A stretch of DNA of 64,000 nucleotides from Anastrepha obliqua (Eukaryota; Arthropoda; Insecta; Diptera; Tephritidae): NCBI RefSeq assembly GCF_027943255.1, contig NC_072894.1, positions 61,197,601 to 61,261,600 on the forward strand. The letters run 5' to 3'. Positions within the stretch are counted from its first letter, which is position 1. Every line of letters begins with the position of its first letter. Under the pieces are notes generated by a model that worked only from the letters and a program-made list of their open reading frames with translations, was not told the DNA's origin and made no database searches. Made by a program: the position numbers and the translations under genes. Positions 23,695-35,159 of this stretch are shown here, one piece after another.

Positions 23695-24098
23695 AATCTG
23701 AGCGTATGGCGTCAATGGTGGATTGAGCATCGATCGATTTTTTAAGCGATTCAAGTTGCGCCGTTTTGGAACCAAATGTCGTCGATGTTTAGCTGTTTAA
23801 TTTTTGGAAACAAAAATTCAGTCAGCATGGCTCGCTAGCATTTATTTTCTCATTCTTCCTCATTTCGAAGAAATATGGACCAATGATGCCGCCAGTGCCC
23901 TATGAACTTCGTGATTAAATTCAGTTTTTCAAAGTAAATTTTCACATTTTAAACGCGTTTTTCTGTCTTTAAATGATTCGTGATGACGTGCCAAACCTTA
24001 CTGGACAGAAATTTCTACACAGTTTGCCATCTCAGCTGTCAAACCCCAGTTATCGATGTCGATAGTTCTCATCCGGCTAAAAAAAACACCCTTTATAT
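23695..24098 (-). mobile_element. DD41D (rosa-like) mariner remnant with one TIR
   Basis: Minus strand: the end at about 24098 reads AAAGGGTGTTTTTTTTAGC. After a probable deletion come GGIIGPYFFE (about 23865-23895), a degenerate second-Asp block (WFQNGAT, Asp replaced by Asn), and a C-terminal stretch SIDAQSTIDAIRSDLFEKV (about 23700-23760). The first-Asp and third-Asp blocks are gone. The SINE at 23437-23692 abuts it. Confidence 0.5.
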
Positions 24099-24960
24099 AT
24101 GCACGGATATGGTGTGAATACAAGTTGCGTAAGGTCTTTCAATACCAGCAGAAAACAAAGAAGAAAAACTTGTAAGGAAAAATGGCAAATGGCAGTCAAA
24201 ACGAGTAGAAGTGCAAGCATAGCATGTCGTCCCATGAAAATGACTAGAGGCGTTGTGATGTTATTTGCTATGTACGGAACGAAATTGTTGGATATTTTTA
24301 TTTATTACAACTTGTTGGAAACAATGAGTTTTTGAGTTATGATACGAAAAATGCTCATTGTGAGTATTGTCGAACTGGTATTGTTAGTAGCTCTGTGTAT
24401 TTGTGTGTGTGCGTGAGTTTCATACTGTGCAGCTCTTTGTTTGCTTTTACAAAATTTAATTCGCTGTAGGTGTTTATAATAAAGCTGAAGTAGGTATATA
24501 ATCCTCATACATATGCATGCATACGCTGGTATTGTTGGAACACTTTGTCGACTGCAATTTCATAAAATATTCAACAATTGCGTTACACCATATGGGAAAC
24601 AGTAAACAACTATGCAGGTAAGCAGACGTTTCGTTGGCCAACTCTTTGAACGGTGTAGGTGCAGGTGCGCATACCGACCCAATTAATTAGCCGGATTGAC
24701 GGTGGGTGCGCCCACAGCAGGCGAATTCGTCGGACTATTGCTTTCGCAGGGTTGCACTTTTAGTAACCATATAACTAAAACTTTTATTTACATATGGAAG
24801 TTTTCGGGTCCACCAGTTGATCTACAAAATGTTGCCCAAAACTGTTGTTATCGCAACTAAGACAAAACAGAATTAAAAAGAAACGAATAAATTACGAGCT
24901 TTTCTTTGTTTTTTTATGTTCTTTGAGTTGAAAACTTCATAGAATTAACTCGTGAACATT
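24099..24960. other. Intronic noncoding DNA
   Basis: Short open frames at 24099-24508 show no domain. The GC-richer stretch at 24600-24770 was checked for a spliced exon and none fits both a frame and splice sites. Confidence 0.4.
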
Positions 24961-24964
24961 TTCG

Positions 24965-25905
24965 TGTAATGGTTTATTACGATTTTCGGAACAGATTATC
25001 GAGAGAGGAGTGCATTGATCAACTTTATTCGAATTTTGGCGTTAAAAAACCACATTCAACAACTGTGAAATGCTGATACAACGAGTACAACGAGCCTTAG
25101 CTCCTTGTAGAATGAGTTTTGTGAAGGCCGTCCAGAAACAATTGTTGTGCCAGAAACAATCGATGATGTGCCTCAATTGATAACGCAGGATCGTCATGTG
25201 TTATTTCATAGTGTCATTCATGGGCATTAGTGGGACTAAAACATATTAAATATTCAACAGATTTGTTTTCACTGGATGTAACAGAGCTTGGCAAATCCCC
25301 AAAAAGGACTCGTGTCGATTTTTGTAAAGATATTTTGAAGAAATTCAGCCGCGGTCGTTCAAAGCATGCCCATAGGTATCGAATCCTGGAAACAAAATAG
25401 TAATCGACAGTGTGGGCATTCACAAGCTTAATACAACAAGATTTCTTCGCGAAAGAAGCACGTCGAAGCAAATGGTAGCCTGTTTTTCATATTGCAACTG
25501 TAAGACAATATAAACTTTAAACAGTACATTCTGGGTAACACGCAAACATTTGTTTACCAGAAATTTTCGGCGAACTAAGGAAAACCAACCCAAGAAACAA
25601 TTCATTCTTCACCAATACAGTGCGAGTTCTAATATATATCGGCTTAGACAAGTGAATTTCTAGACTATTAAACGAGCAAATTAGTGGGTCGTCCATCGTA
25701 CAGCCCTGATTTTGCACTTATTGATTAATTTTTGCTCCTAAAGATCCAAAGTAAAGTGCGGGTTCTGACTTTATCACAGTCTGAAGAAACTGTTGAAGCC
25801 TTTGAACAGCTCGCTTTGAAGGTATCTCCTTCTCAGCGGCATAAGTGCTTTGAACATTCGGTTACGCGAATGCTGAATTGAATTGATTTCCAAGTAGAAT
25901 AATTA
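24965..25905 (+). mobile_element. Mariner (DD34D) remnant, same family as 51610-53060
   Basis: Translation across frameshifts gives REHFRVMVYYDFRNRLSREE, then IDQLYSNFGVKKPHSTTVK and LQNEFCEGRPETIVVPETID (N-terminal HTH region, 24980-25180). A middle with HVEANGSLFF and a third-Asp area degraded to YSPDFALIN (about 25690-25730) follow. The C-terminal part reads SQSEETVEAFEQLALKVSP and HKCFEHSVTRML (to about 25880). Many stops are present. TIRs were not identified. The best comparison is the minus-strand copy at 51.6-53.1 kb. Confidence 0.7.
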
Positions 25906-26079
25906 TAATATTGGGCAACAAGCGAGATTTCTTGGTAAATTTTCGCTCTTTAGGGAAAAGAACAGGTGATAAAAAATTATTTTCGGTATTCTTGGGTTTA
26001 CCTTTTGTATAAAAACATCACAACAAGCCCTAATTCTGGCGTAAATTGCCTCCACTATGATTTTTGGGGAAATATCAAA
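25906..26079 (+). other. Possible transposase D3-motif fragment
   Basis: The plus strand near 26030-26075 reads HYDFWGNIK, resembling the third-Asp motif (CDFFLWGxLK) of DD41D-type mariners. It leads into the large inverted repeat. It is too short to place firmly. Confidence 0.3.
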
Positions 26080-27638
26080 TGAGGAATATTTTTATGGAGG
26101 CTGTTGCAGATACGCGTTATAAAAGAAGAAATAAAGAATCTAAAAATATTTAAGCGAAATCTGATAAATAAAGTGTGTGCTGCAAATGACCTGGGATGTG
26201 TTCAGACGAAAAGTAGCTTTCAAAAACTTTTCCTCATTGTTACACCTTGTTGAATGCGCTTTGCGCTTTAATCAAATATGATTTTACAAGTTCTTTGGGA
26301 ATTGTCAATATGACCTTCTACAATCACGAATAAAATTTTAAAACCGATTAAGACATGCAAATTAAGAGTTTTATAAAGAAAACTATACATTCAGAATAAT
26401 AATTAATGCATTAACTAAAAGAAGTAAAGGAAAATATTTCTTCATATAATATTTGCAGTAGTTTACTGTCAAATAGCGAGTTTTATAGGATCCATCCTAT
26501 CTTTTAGCAGGTTAACAAGATGCTCTTTCAGAACTCCCACTTTGCTGGGTTGGGAGCTAAAATGAGACTTTTAGTTTCCCCCTTCGTTGCGTATTTAGGA
26601 AGTAAATTGCTAGACGTAATCGTAAACTTACAAGTGAGAACTTTGACATTAATCGAAATATGATCCCAAGATCTACTGGGTTAAAAATAATATTTTAAAT
26701 TTAATATAACCATATTTTTGTTTATGTTGGTAGTACTATCATTGGCAACTTTGGCTAATTTAATGAAGAACGATATATAAATTTAGCGCTTTTTGCAAAG
26801 CCTAGTTTTTGGAACCGAGCAATTCCATTAAATTTTGCTTGAGAAATAAAATTTCTGTTCGAAAAACATTAAAAATATTACAGGAGGGTTTCGGTAATCA
26901 GGCTATGTTATATCAAATTATTTGAAGATGAAACTCTCTCTCGATGGGCATCAACATTACATAAATAATTCTTAGTTTTGGTATCCAAAAACAGTCCATT
27001 GACAGTTAGAAACCTCGCAAATATCATGTCGAACTGTTTCGAAAGATGTTTTGTGCCTGAAAAGTAAAATGTCGCCTTTGGAGAGGCACAGGTTCATCGA
27101 AAGCATTTCGTTAACGATTAGGTAAATATGACTCCAAAATCAATGTACATATTCCTGTGACTTAGCTCCGTATGGTTTTTGTGTTACACTTTGTTCAGAG
27201 AGAGGGCAAAACTCGAATTGCGGCACTCTTTGAAACCCATTTTGTAAGTCGACTTCAACAATTATTTTCGAGGATTAGGAAAAGTGCATACAAGAATTAG
27301 TGTATTGTAGGGAGTGTATTTGGAATGAAATGATGATGAAATGAAATGAATAATGAAAAAATTCACACATATGTATACAAGCACTATTAAAAATATTGCA
27401 TACATATTTTACAGTCAATTATTTGGTAATTTGTTTTAGAATTATTTTTGTTTTACAAATCCTAGGTGTGCTAACAAAAATTAACAACATAAATAACTAA
27501 CTATTTATGTGTGATCCATTTTGCCGTATGCGCAGCATGGCTTGTAAATATTTCAGTGTGACAAAGAAATGTATTATATTTTTCGACCATTTTTTCACAA
27601 TAAACTACTGCCATCAAATCGAATTTTATGACTTTTTC
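26080..27638. repeat. Left arm of a large imperfect inverted repeat
   Basis: Sequence from about 26080 to 27638 recurs in inverted orientation at about 28404-30165, in the same order. Anchors are CTGTTGCAGATAC (outer), GGAATTGTCAATAT, AACGAAGGGGGAA (complement), GGAGAGGCACAGGTTCATCG, TTCGTTAACGATTAGGTAAAT, and an inner identical block of about 46 bp at 27465-27512 (contains TAACAACATAAATAACTAAC). Inside, a mariner-like end (TACAGGAGGGTTTCGG, about 26880) and degenerate transposase words (DLAPYGF, with Gly in place of the third Asp) are visible. The arm therefore carries old transposon sequence. Confidence 0.75.
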
Positions 27639-28403
27639 ATACTAAAAGCAAATAGGAAACAAAAATGAAATATAAATTCCCCCAAGCCAATTTTGAAAAT
27701 TGCAAATAACTATGTATTGTAAAAATTTGTACGGTGTTGATGTTATAGAAGCAAGGTAATTAGAAAAATATATAGATTTATGCCGACACAATTCTAACAC
27801 AAGTTTTTCAAAGAAATGTAAATATAAAATTGGAATTTCTAAGCCGATAACGTAACTAAGAATTTAGGATGAGTTACACAAATTAATCCAAAAATTTGTG
27901 TGGCACCACCCATTTTCCAAATATTTCCTTCCAATGTATTTCTACTTTTAGGTTCATTATTATACTTTAAATAAATTTGAGTAATTTTGCTTCATATATA
28001 AAAGATACTATTGTGTTTTACTGCTAGGTGGAAGGTGGCTGTAGTTATTGACCGATTCCGCCCAGTTCCAACATAAGATGCAAGTAGTACAAGCTTTGCC
28101 ATCTCTCATATGCTGATGCTGAACTAAAATTACAAACCGGCATTTAATTTGTATATACTCATAAATAAATATCTACATAATTAAAACTCAGTTCTAAAAT
28201 TTTCAAAAATTGGAATTATCACAAATTAGATGTTTATTACAATTTCCTAAAATGCTGCACAGGTAGATCTCGTGGTATTAGTGCTTTGAATATTTCTGTT
28301 TACATTTTTTGCTTGGAAATTCGTGTTTTATAGCAGAATGTTGAAGGTTGAAACTAAATGCAGGTCAATTGTGTAGGTATGACAAAAACAAATTAATTTT
28401 GTT
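27639..28403. other. Spacer of the large inverted repeat
   Basis: About 765 bp of AT-rich DNA between the arms. No gene or clear internal symmetry was recognised. Confidence 0.5.
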
Positions 28404-30165
28404 ACGAAAAAGTCATAAAATTCTATTTGACTCCTGTGGTTTATTTCGAATATCTTTTTTGTCAAAAATGGATCATACATAAATAGTTAGTTATTTATGT
28501 TGTTAATTTTTGTTAGCACACCCATGATTTTTAAAATAAAAGTAAGTTCAAAGTAAATTACCAATTAAGTGATTGTAAAATATATGTGCAATATTTATTC
28601 TTTTTAACTAGTGATTGTATACGTGTGAATTTTTCCATTAAATTTAAAGTTATTTTTTAAGCCAATAGATTTGCACTTGATGTGGAAAATATGCACAGTG
28701 AACTAAAAATGGGGTGTAATTTCTTATTTTTTCTAAATCTTTATTTATTCCTCGAAACATATTATATTCTGTCACTTTCAAAACAGGCTACTCTTTATAC
28801 AATAGATTCATTTCGAAAATAATTGTTGAAGTCGACTTATAAAATGGGTTTCAAAGAGTGCCGCAATTCGAGTTGACGCGTTCTGTCGACTAAGTGCAAC
28901 ACAGAAACCATACGGAGCTAAGTCAGATGTATATGTACATTGATTTCGGAATCCTATTTACCTAATCGTTAACGAAATGCTTTCGATGAATCTGAGCCTC
29001 TCCAAAGGCGATACTTCATTTTTCAGGCACAAACCATCTTTCAAAACAGTTCGACATGATTCAAGTGAAATGTTAATAGCATATGAGAGGTCTTTAACTG
29101 TGAATCGACAGTTTTTTGATATCAAAACTAAGAATTATTCATGTAATGTTGATGGCCATCCAGAGAGAATTTCGTTTTCAACGACATTTGTACCTTCTTA
29201 GCTGACGCCATCTTGAAATACTTTTTTATAACATAAACTGGTCACACCCTGTACTATTCATCGAAGTGCTCCCGTAATATTTTTAATGTTTTTCCAATAT
29301 AAATTTTATTTCTCTAGTAAAATTGAATGGAGTTGCTCGGTACCAAAAAGCAGGCTTTGTAAAAATCGCTAAATTCTTCATTAAATTAGCCAGAAATGCC
29401 AATGGTAGTATTACCAACCTATATGAAGATATTATTAAATTTAAAATTGCATCTTTATCCCAGTAGAACTTGAGGTCATATTAAGATTACTGTCAAAGTA
29501 CTCCACGGAGGTTTACGATTACTCCTCATGCCTGTCCGATGAGTGCCACTTTACTTCCTAAATAAGCAACGAAGGGGGAAACAACAAGTTCGACTCAAAC
29601 AAGAATTAGCCTACAATACTGCTAAGGAGAAGAAAGACACTATTCCTATAGAACTCGCTATTTGATAGTAAGCTACTTCAAATATGAAGAAATATTTTCC
29701 TTTACTTCTTTCAGCTTATGGATTAATTATTGTTTTGAATTCATAGTTTTCTTTAAAAAACTATACGTTTTCTTGTGTTAGTCAGCTATTAAATTTTATT
29801 CGGGGTTTTAGAAGATTATATTGGCAATTCTCAAAGCACCTGTAGAATAATATTTAGATACTTATATAATCTAGCAAAAGAGAATGAAAATTATTCAAAA
29901 ATGTGTATTACAGAACAGGAACTTTTTGAGTGAAGAAAAATTCTTGAGAGTTCCTCCTCGTCGGAATATATCCTATTCCACTTTGAGCACCCACTATATT
30001 TACCAGGTTTCCCTTAAATATTTTAAAATCAGTGAATTAAGAAATCTGTACTGTTTATTTACGATAACTTTCAGAAATTGTAAATAAATAATTGTATGTA
30101 TATATTTAAATATTAATAATATTTCCTCTAGGCCATGTATCTGCAACAGTCTTCATAGAGAATAT
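28404..30165. repeat. Right arm of the large imperfect inverted repeat
   Basis: This is the inverted partner of 26080-27638, slightly longer because of an insertion of about 100 bp near 30060-30130. The minus strand carries a transposase-like stretch, TVKDLSYAINISLESCRTVL and LKNEVSPLERLRFIES (about 28960-29110), starting just inside a mariner-like end TACAGGGTGTGACCAG (about 29240-29256). The plus strand has an opposing 74-residue open frame (28977-29201) that is the antisense shadow. DLAPYGF again shows Gly at the third catalytic position, so the defect predates the duplication or arose before the two arms diverged. Confidence 0.75.
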
Positions 30166-31400
30166 TGCGAATTTCATTCTACTCGGTTGCAATCAGAATG
30201 GAAAGAATATTGAGATGGATGAGCAAATTTGACAATGAGTGACGTTGTATTAGCACCAGTAAGGCCAGATTACCATTTTCGTAACTTGATTTCGCATTTG
30301 TTTTGTTATTTAGTCTAGGAGTTCTAGTTCTTTCTTCGTGACATTTTTCTAGGCAGTTCTAATTAAAATGTAATGTTTATAATTTTGTGAAATATACTTT
30401 TTTTTTAAAAATGAGTTGAATAATTTACTTAGTTTTATTTAGCTTTACTGTTTTTTAACATCTGGTTGCATAGCCCGCGATTGCGGTTATTGTTGATGTT
30501 CTTCTCTTCCAGCAGTCAAATCTCTATTTCGCTACAACCGAGTTGCCTAACTTTGGATATAAAAACGCACTAAAATGCGCACTTAAAGAAAATAAAATAC
30601 CAAATTCTTATTGAATTACTGAAAGAACTTTGTATGCGTGACAAACTGTTTTAAAATGTGCGTATTTTTAAAAAAATGTGTTATGGTTATGTACAATTTA
30701 ATTTATAAGTTTTTTGTTAAGAAAATTTTTTTTTTGTTAAGGTATCGACTTTTTTGCTATATTTGAGGTTATATAACAAGATAAGGTACTCATTTTGTTA
30801 AAAATGTTGTTATGGTTCCTTTAGTATTTTCTGCTTGCTTATTTTTACTGCGAATACACCTCTTGATGCCCTATGTCCCACTAAAGAATGAGGACCAGAA
30901 GAAACGATTTCACCTTTATGGCTTTAATTCGCATTCACTAAATTCAAAATGTGTAAAAAGGTTTTCAAGTTTAAGAAGAGTTGAGAGAAGAAGATTTAAT
31001 ATTCTTGTATAACCTTAAAAGAACAAAAATTAAAGTTTCACCGTCAAAATATCAAATTTTATAAGAACCAACATATTTCGGATTAATACTAATACTTGTT
31101 TAATAACACAGTCTTTTGTTTAATTTACAGTTTCGGCAGCTTTAAATTAAAAAAAAGGAAAAAACAACAAACTTAAGAACTTTAGCATTAAATTTATTGC
31201 GAAGGGCAAATGGTTGGTAACACTGCACAACTCAGCTAATGCGACTTGATGCACTCTCTGATGGGTGCAATCTTGTTTCTATCTTTCGTGGGTTGCAATG
31301 GCCTTGATATTTCGTCAAACAATAAACTGGATACCATTTGCGTCAGAATTGGAGCTTGTTTCGATGTTTTTGTACAAGTGAATCTCAGAATACCGAAAAT
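30166..31400. other. Intronic noncoding DNA
   Basis: Near 30255-30300 the plus strand reads RPDYHFRNLISHL, similar to the third-Asp region of mariner transposases, but it is isolated. The rest shows nothing recognisable. Confidence 0.35.
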
Positions 31401-31401
31401 A

Positions 31402-31902
31402 AAGGGGTTTCCAATAAGAGGTGTTATTTTGATTTTCAAAAAAAATTCTATTTTTTAATATAAATGATCGGATGTTTATTTCATTATAAAGATGAAGGAA
31501 AATGACCACCACGACCACGCTTACAGGACAATATCCTTTTCATCAAATTTTTCATAACCGAATTGCAAAGTGGCTGCTCTCGATGTCATAGCCTCACGAA
31601 TTCCATTTTTGAGGTCTTGAATCGAACCTGGGCTGATGAAGTAGACTTTCTCTTTCACGTGGTCTCAAAGAAAAAAGTCACAAGGTGTTAAATCACAAGA
31701 TTTCGGCGGCCAATTGTGATCACTTCTTCGAGAGATAACACGGACCGGAAACTTTTCCTTGCTTGTGTGGCACGCAGTGCCGTTTTGTTGAAAATAAACG
31801 TTGTCCAGATCAATACGATCCAATTCCGACCATAAAAAATCGTTAGTCATCTGTCGATAGCCTTTTACATATTTAAATAACACCTGCTATAGGAAAAACC
31901 CA
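31402..31902 (-). mobile_element. DD41D (rosa-like) short deletion derivative, copy A
   Basis: The left end (GGGGTTTCCAATAAGAGGTG, from 31402) and the inverted right end (CAGGTGTTATTTAAATA, with TTTTTCCTATAG further out, to about 31900) form a TIR pair of about 28 bp, as in the cleaner copy at 54340-54857. The minus strand encodes DLDNVYFQQNGTACHTS (second catalytic Asp replaced by Asn) and then RVISRRSDHNWPPKSCDLTP followed by CDFFL (third Asp kept). A C-terminal stretch TSRAATLQFG follows. The 5' TIR is fused directly to the middle of the transposase, so the N-terminal half is gone. Confidence 0.75.
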
Positions 31903-33320
31903 TTTCTCTATCTCAAATCTCTCTTGTTGCCCCAAAATCATTTTTAAAAAATTTCCTGCCGCCGTGTTTCGGTTTTGGGTTTATCACTTTTACTTTTACT
32001 TTTATTTTCTTTTTAAGTTTTGCTTTATTTTTTCAAATCTATTATATGAAAGTTGGACGTGCTTATTGCACGAGTTCGCTCATTTTCCATACAAAATTTC
32101 CTTGGACAAAGATAAATATCTGTACCAAATTTTATTGAAATACATTAATTTTTGCTTACATAGTTGTAATTAATACTAAATCGAGTTACTTGATCATTCT
32201 GAGCATTTTGGTATTCATACGCCTATATCTATCTCGATTCCCTTGTGCAATAACATGCAACTGTTATGCAAACAAAGTTGTGATATCTTTGTGCACAAGT
32301 TCTTGCGCGCATAGAAATATGGCTGGGATGCACAAAAGCAATGAATTTCTAACCATTTACCTCTTACCTCCACCTTACCCAATCCTTTATCTTTTACTTA
32401 TATTTTTTAAATATCTTCTCGGCAATATTGTTTAAGTGTTTGAAAAGTTACTCCATTCCAAGCATAATATAAATCAGAATCACTCTTGAAATAGTGTGTA
32501 ATTAGAAAATAATAGTTACTGGAAAAAATCGAAGACATATCAAACTCACACACTCACGCTACGTTCTTATAACTCTTGCTCTGTTATATGGAAATTTGCC
32601 GCTATAGAAAACTAAATTTCATAGTTTCTTGCAAAAAGTCTCATTTAGGTTGCAGGCATGTATCCTCGTTTGGTACCAATTTTACTAATTTGTTTGGTTA
32701 ACTTTCAAACAGTTATCTCTAACATTGTAATTATTTTTATTTTATTTTTTATTTTTTTACTTCTGAAAACGAGAAGGAAGCTGTAGCTATAATCGCATTT
32801 CTCTTGAGGCATTTCTCTTTAAGTGCTATGTTTGTTCGAGCCAATGTAGGGAAAGTTTTAACGTGAATGCTCTTATTTGAGATTTTGAAAACTTATTCTT
32901 GAAAATGCTAGATATAGTAAAATGAATATTATTTGGAAAATATTTTCGCTGTAATTTTATTGGAAGTATACAAGCAGACAAGGAATGACACGCTTAAAGG
33001 ACAAAATGAAGATTTCCATTGTTCCAAATCATTTTTTTTTATTAAGTAAACAAGTTATACAAACGTAAAATTGAAGAAATTTGCGCCACCGTGAACTTTA
33101 CTTAAAGAGTATTCAACGTAAAATTTGAAATAAAACAAATTTCAACAACAAATTCAACCAATAAATAAATTTTGGCAAAAATGCTTAGAATTAGATAAAC
33201 TGATAATTAATTCGATTTCTGTAATCGGCCCAGTGTCGCTTTGACATACTGTATTGCTTGCCATCCCCAATGTCAACAAAATAGGAAACGATACATTTCC
33301 AATACAAATATCAAACGATA
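31903..33320. other. Intronic noncoding DNA
   Basis: Open frames at 31964-32435 are hydrophobic and AT-driven (Phe/Tyr/Leu rich). No domain, TIR pair or RNA gene was seen. Confidence 0.4.
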
Positions 33321-33324
33321 AAAA

Positions 33325-33415
33325 AGGTTTTTTACGTAGTACGAGTAGGGGTCGCCGCTGATAAGGCTAGGGCAATAATTCCGAGTGTATTTCTGCTGTG
33401 AAAAAGTTCCTCAAA
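33325..33415 (+). repeat. SINE fragment in the opposite orientation
   Basis: On the plus strand, GGGGTCGCCGCTGATAAGG, then CCGAGTGTATTTCTGCTGTG and AAAAAGTTCCTC match the complement of the middle of the SINE family. This is the only copy oriented this way that I found. Confidence 0.6.
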
Positions 33416-34175
33416 AAAATCGTCGGTATTTCGGGGTCGACACATAACTGCAGATCCTTGCATTCGTGTAACAACATCAAAACGAACTACACAATCGAAA
33501 GAGGAGCTCGGTTAAGCATCGAGCAAAGGATGTATGCGCCAACAGATTATTTAACACTTTTTTACAAGGCAGTTTCAATAACCTCGACGGTAGGTCAATG
33601 TTAATTATTTTTAAAAGTATTTAACCAAAACTCTACATGTCGAGTCAGCTTGGATGAGTTACAATAATAATGCATACAAACAAAACAAACTAGAGCGAAC
33701 TGAGCAAAAATAGATCACAAATAAAATTTTTAAAAAGTTATCTCCTCCTCGCCTCCTATTGAAATAAATTTTTCTACATGCATAATATTGACATATTAAA
33801 TACTGACATACTAAAATATTTAAGTTATTTGCACTTCGTTAACTAAAAAAATCTTTTATTATTGAATTTGGAGAGTCTTCCAAAATTAGTTCATTAACTT
33901 ATCTACATATATTAGTTACCAGAAAATAGCAATTGCAAACTTTTTGAGTCTTCTAAAGGAAGCAAAAACAAAAGTACGAAAATAAAACTAATGCTTCTCT
34001 CAGCTGTCAAGGAAGTATTTTTATTTTTATATTTTCGGCAGCGTTTGCTAAGAGAATTTGACCGTATTCGAATTGAGTTGGAACACCCACGTAAGTCATC
34101 AATCACTCATAAAATGATAGTTAGAGTGATTTGTTGTTTTAAATATCACATCGTACGTAAATTATAAATAACCTA
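33416..34175. other. Intronic noncoding DNA
   Basis: Nothing recognised. Confidence 0.4.
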
Positions 34176-34179
34176 AAAA

Positions 34180-35080
34180 TGCCTACAAAACAGACATCGT
34201 TTGAGGTTATGCAGTCGAATTATTATAATTATACACTAGAAAAAGTAGTTACTAGAAATATTTTATTTAACCCGAAAACTATTTATAACATAATAAATCG
34301 TGCAAAAAATTAAAATAGGCTGGAGCCCAAACCGGAAAACCACAGAAAATATTTGACCTCGCCGAACGTTTTTTGTTGATAAAAGTAGCCGCAAATCCTC
34401 AAATTTTGATAAGAAGTATTGCCAGACGACCTTAGGGATGAGTGTGGGGTCGAAGTTTCTCATAATACAGTCCACCCAGTTTTGCAAAAACCCATATTAT
34501 ACTTCACAAGTGTCTGGATAGAAGACTTTGCTCTGCATAGCATATTTAAAAGCGATTATCTGTCACTATAACGGACCTACTTCAACCTAACTCAACTAAA
34601 ATCATGTTGCTTTAGGTATACTATGCGTCCAATAGAGTGTGGGACAGCCATTAAAATCACACTGGCAAACTTTCAGTATGTAGTGATGGGATGTATATCC
34701 AGCAAAAGTATGGATACTTATAGAAGATAAGATGGATGTACGAAAGTTTTTAAATATTCTACAATGTGATTTTACAAATAGTGCAAAAAAATTTGGCTAC
34801 ATTGTTGACTACAAGCCTCAGTTTAAATTCTACTAGGACCACGATCCAAAACATAAAGCACTTATGGCGAGAATATAGCTTCTTTTTAATTGCTGCGAAG
34901 TATTGGATACATATTTAAAGAAAAATTGCAAAAAAAAACTCTACAGAGCTCAAAACCATTATTTCAGAGGAGTGACACAAGATACCCCAGGACTATAGTG
35001 CTCAAGAATTGATTCATTTTATGAGAAACAGAGTACAAAACGCTATGGATGCTCGAGGTAGTCATACAAAATACTGATTT
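34180..35080 (+). mobile_element. Tc1-like transposase remnant (internal deletion)
   Basis: Blocks in Tc1 order: ERFLLIKVAANPQILIRSI and DECGVEVSHNTVHPVLQK (paired HTH region, about 34355-34490); CGTAIKITLAN; MGCISSKSMDT (about 34688-34715); MDVRKFLNILQCDF; DHDPKHKAL (second catalytic Asp, about 34838-34865); and a C-terminus IPQDYSAQELIHFMRNRVQN (34980-35040). The segment with the third acidic residue (PDLNPIE-type) is missing, with a jump from about 34900 to 34970. Frameshifts and stops abound. TIRs were not found. Confidence 0.7.
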
Positions 35081-35159
35081 CCATTTCATGTTTTAAAACA
35101 TATAACTTAAAATTATGAGCTGCTAAATTGAAAAGACTTTATTGACTTGACAGTTGTAT

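Noticed and set aside
24600..24790. GC-richer stretch considered as a collagen or other exon
   Set aside because: No frame on either strand is both open and bounded by splice sites, and there is no Gly-X-Y pattern.
27639..28403. Candidate gene between the inverted arms
   Set aside because: No open frame of note and no RNA-gene signature.
34263..34487. 74-residue minus-strand open frame
   Set aside because: It is antisense to the Tc1-like N-terminal region on the plus strand.
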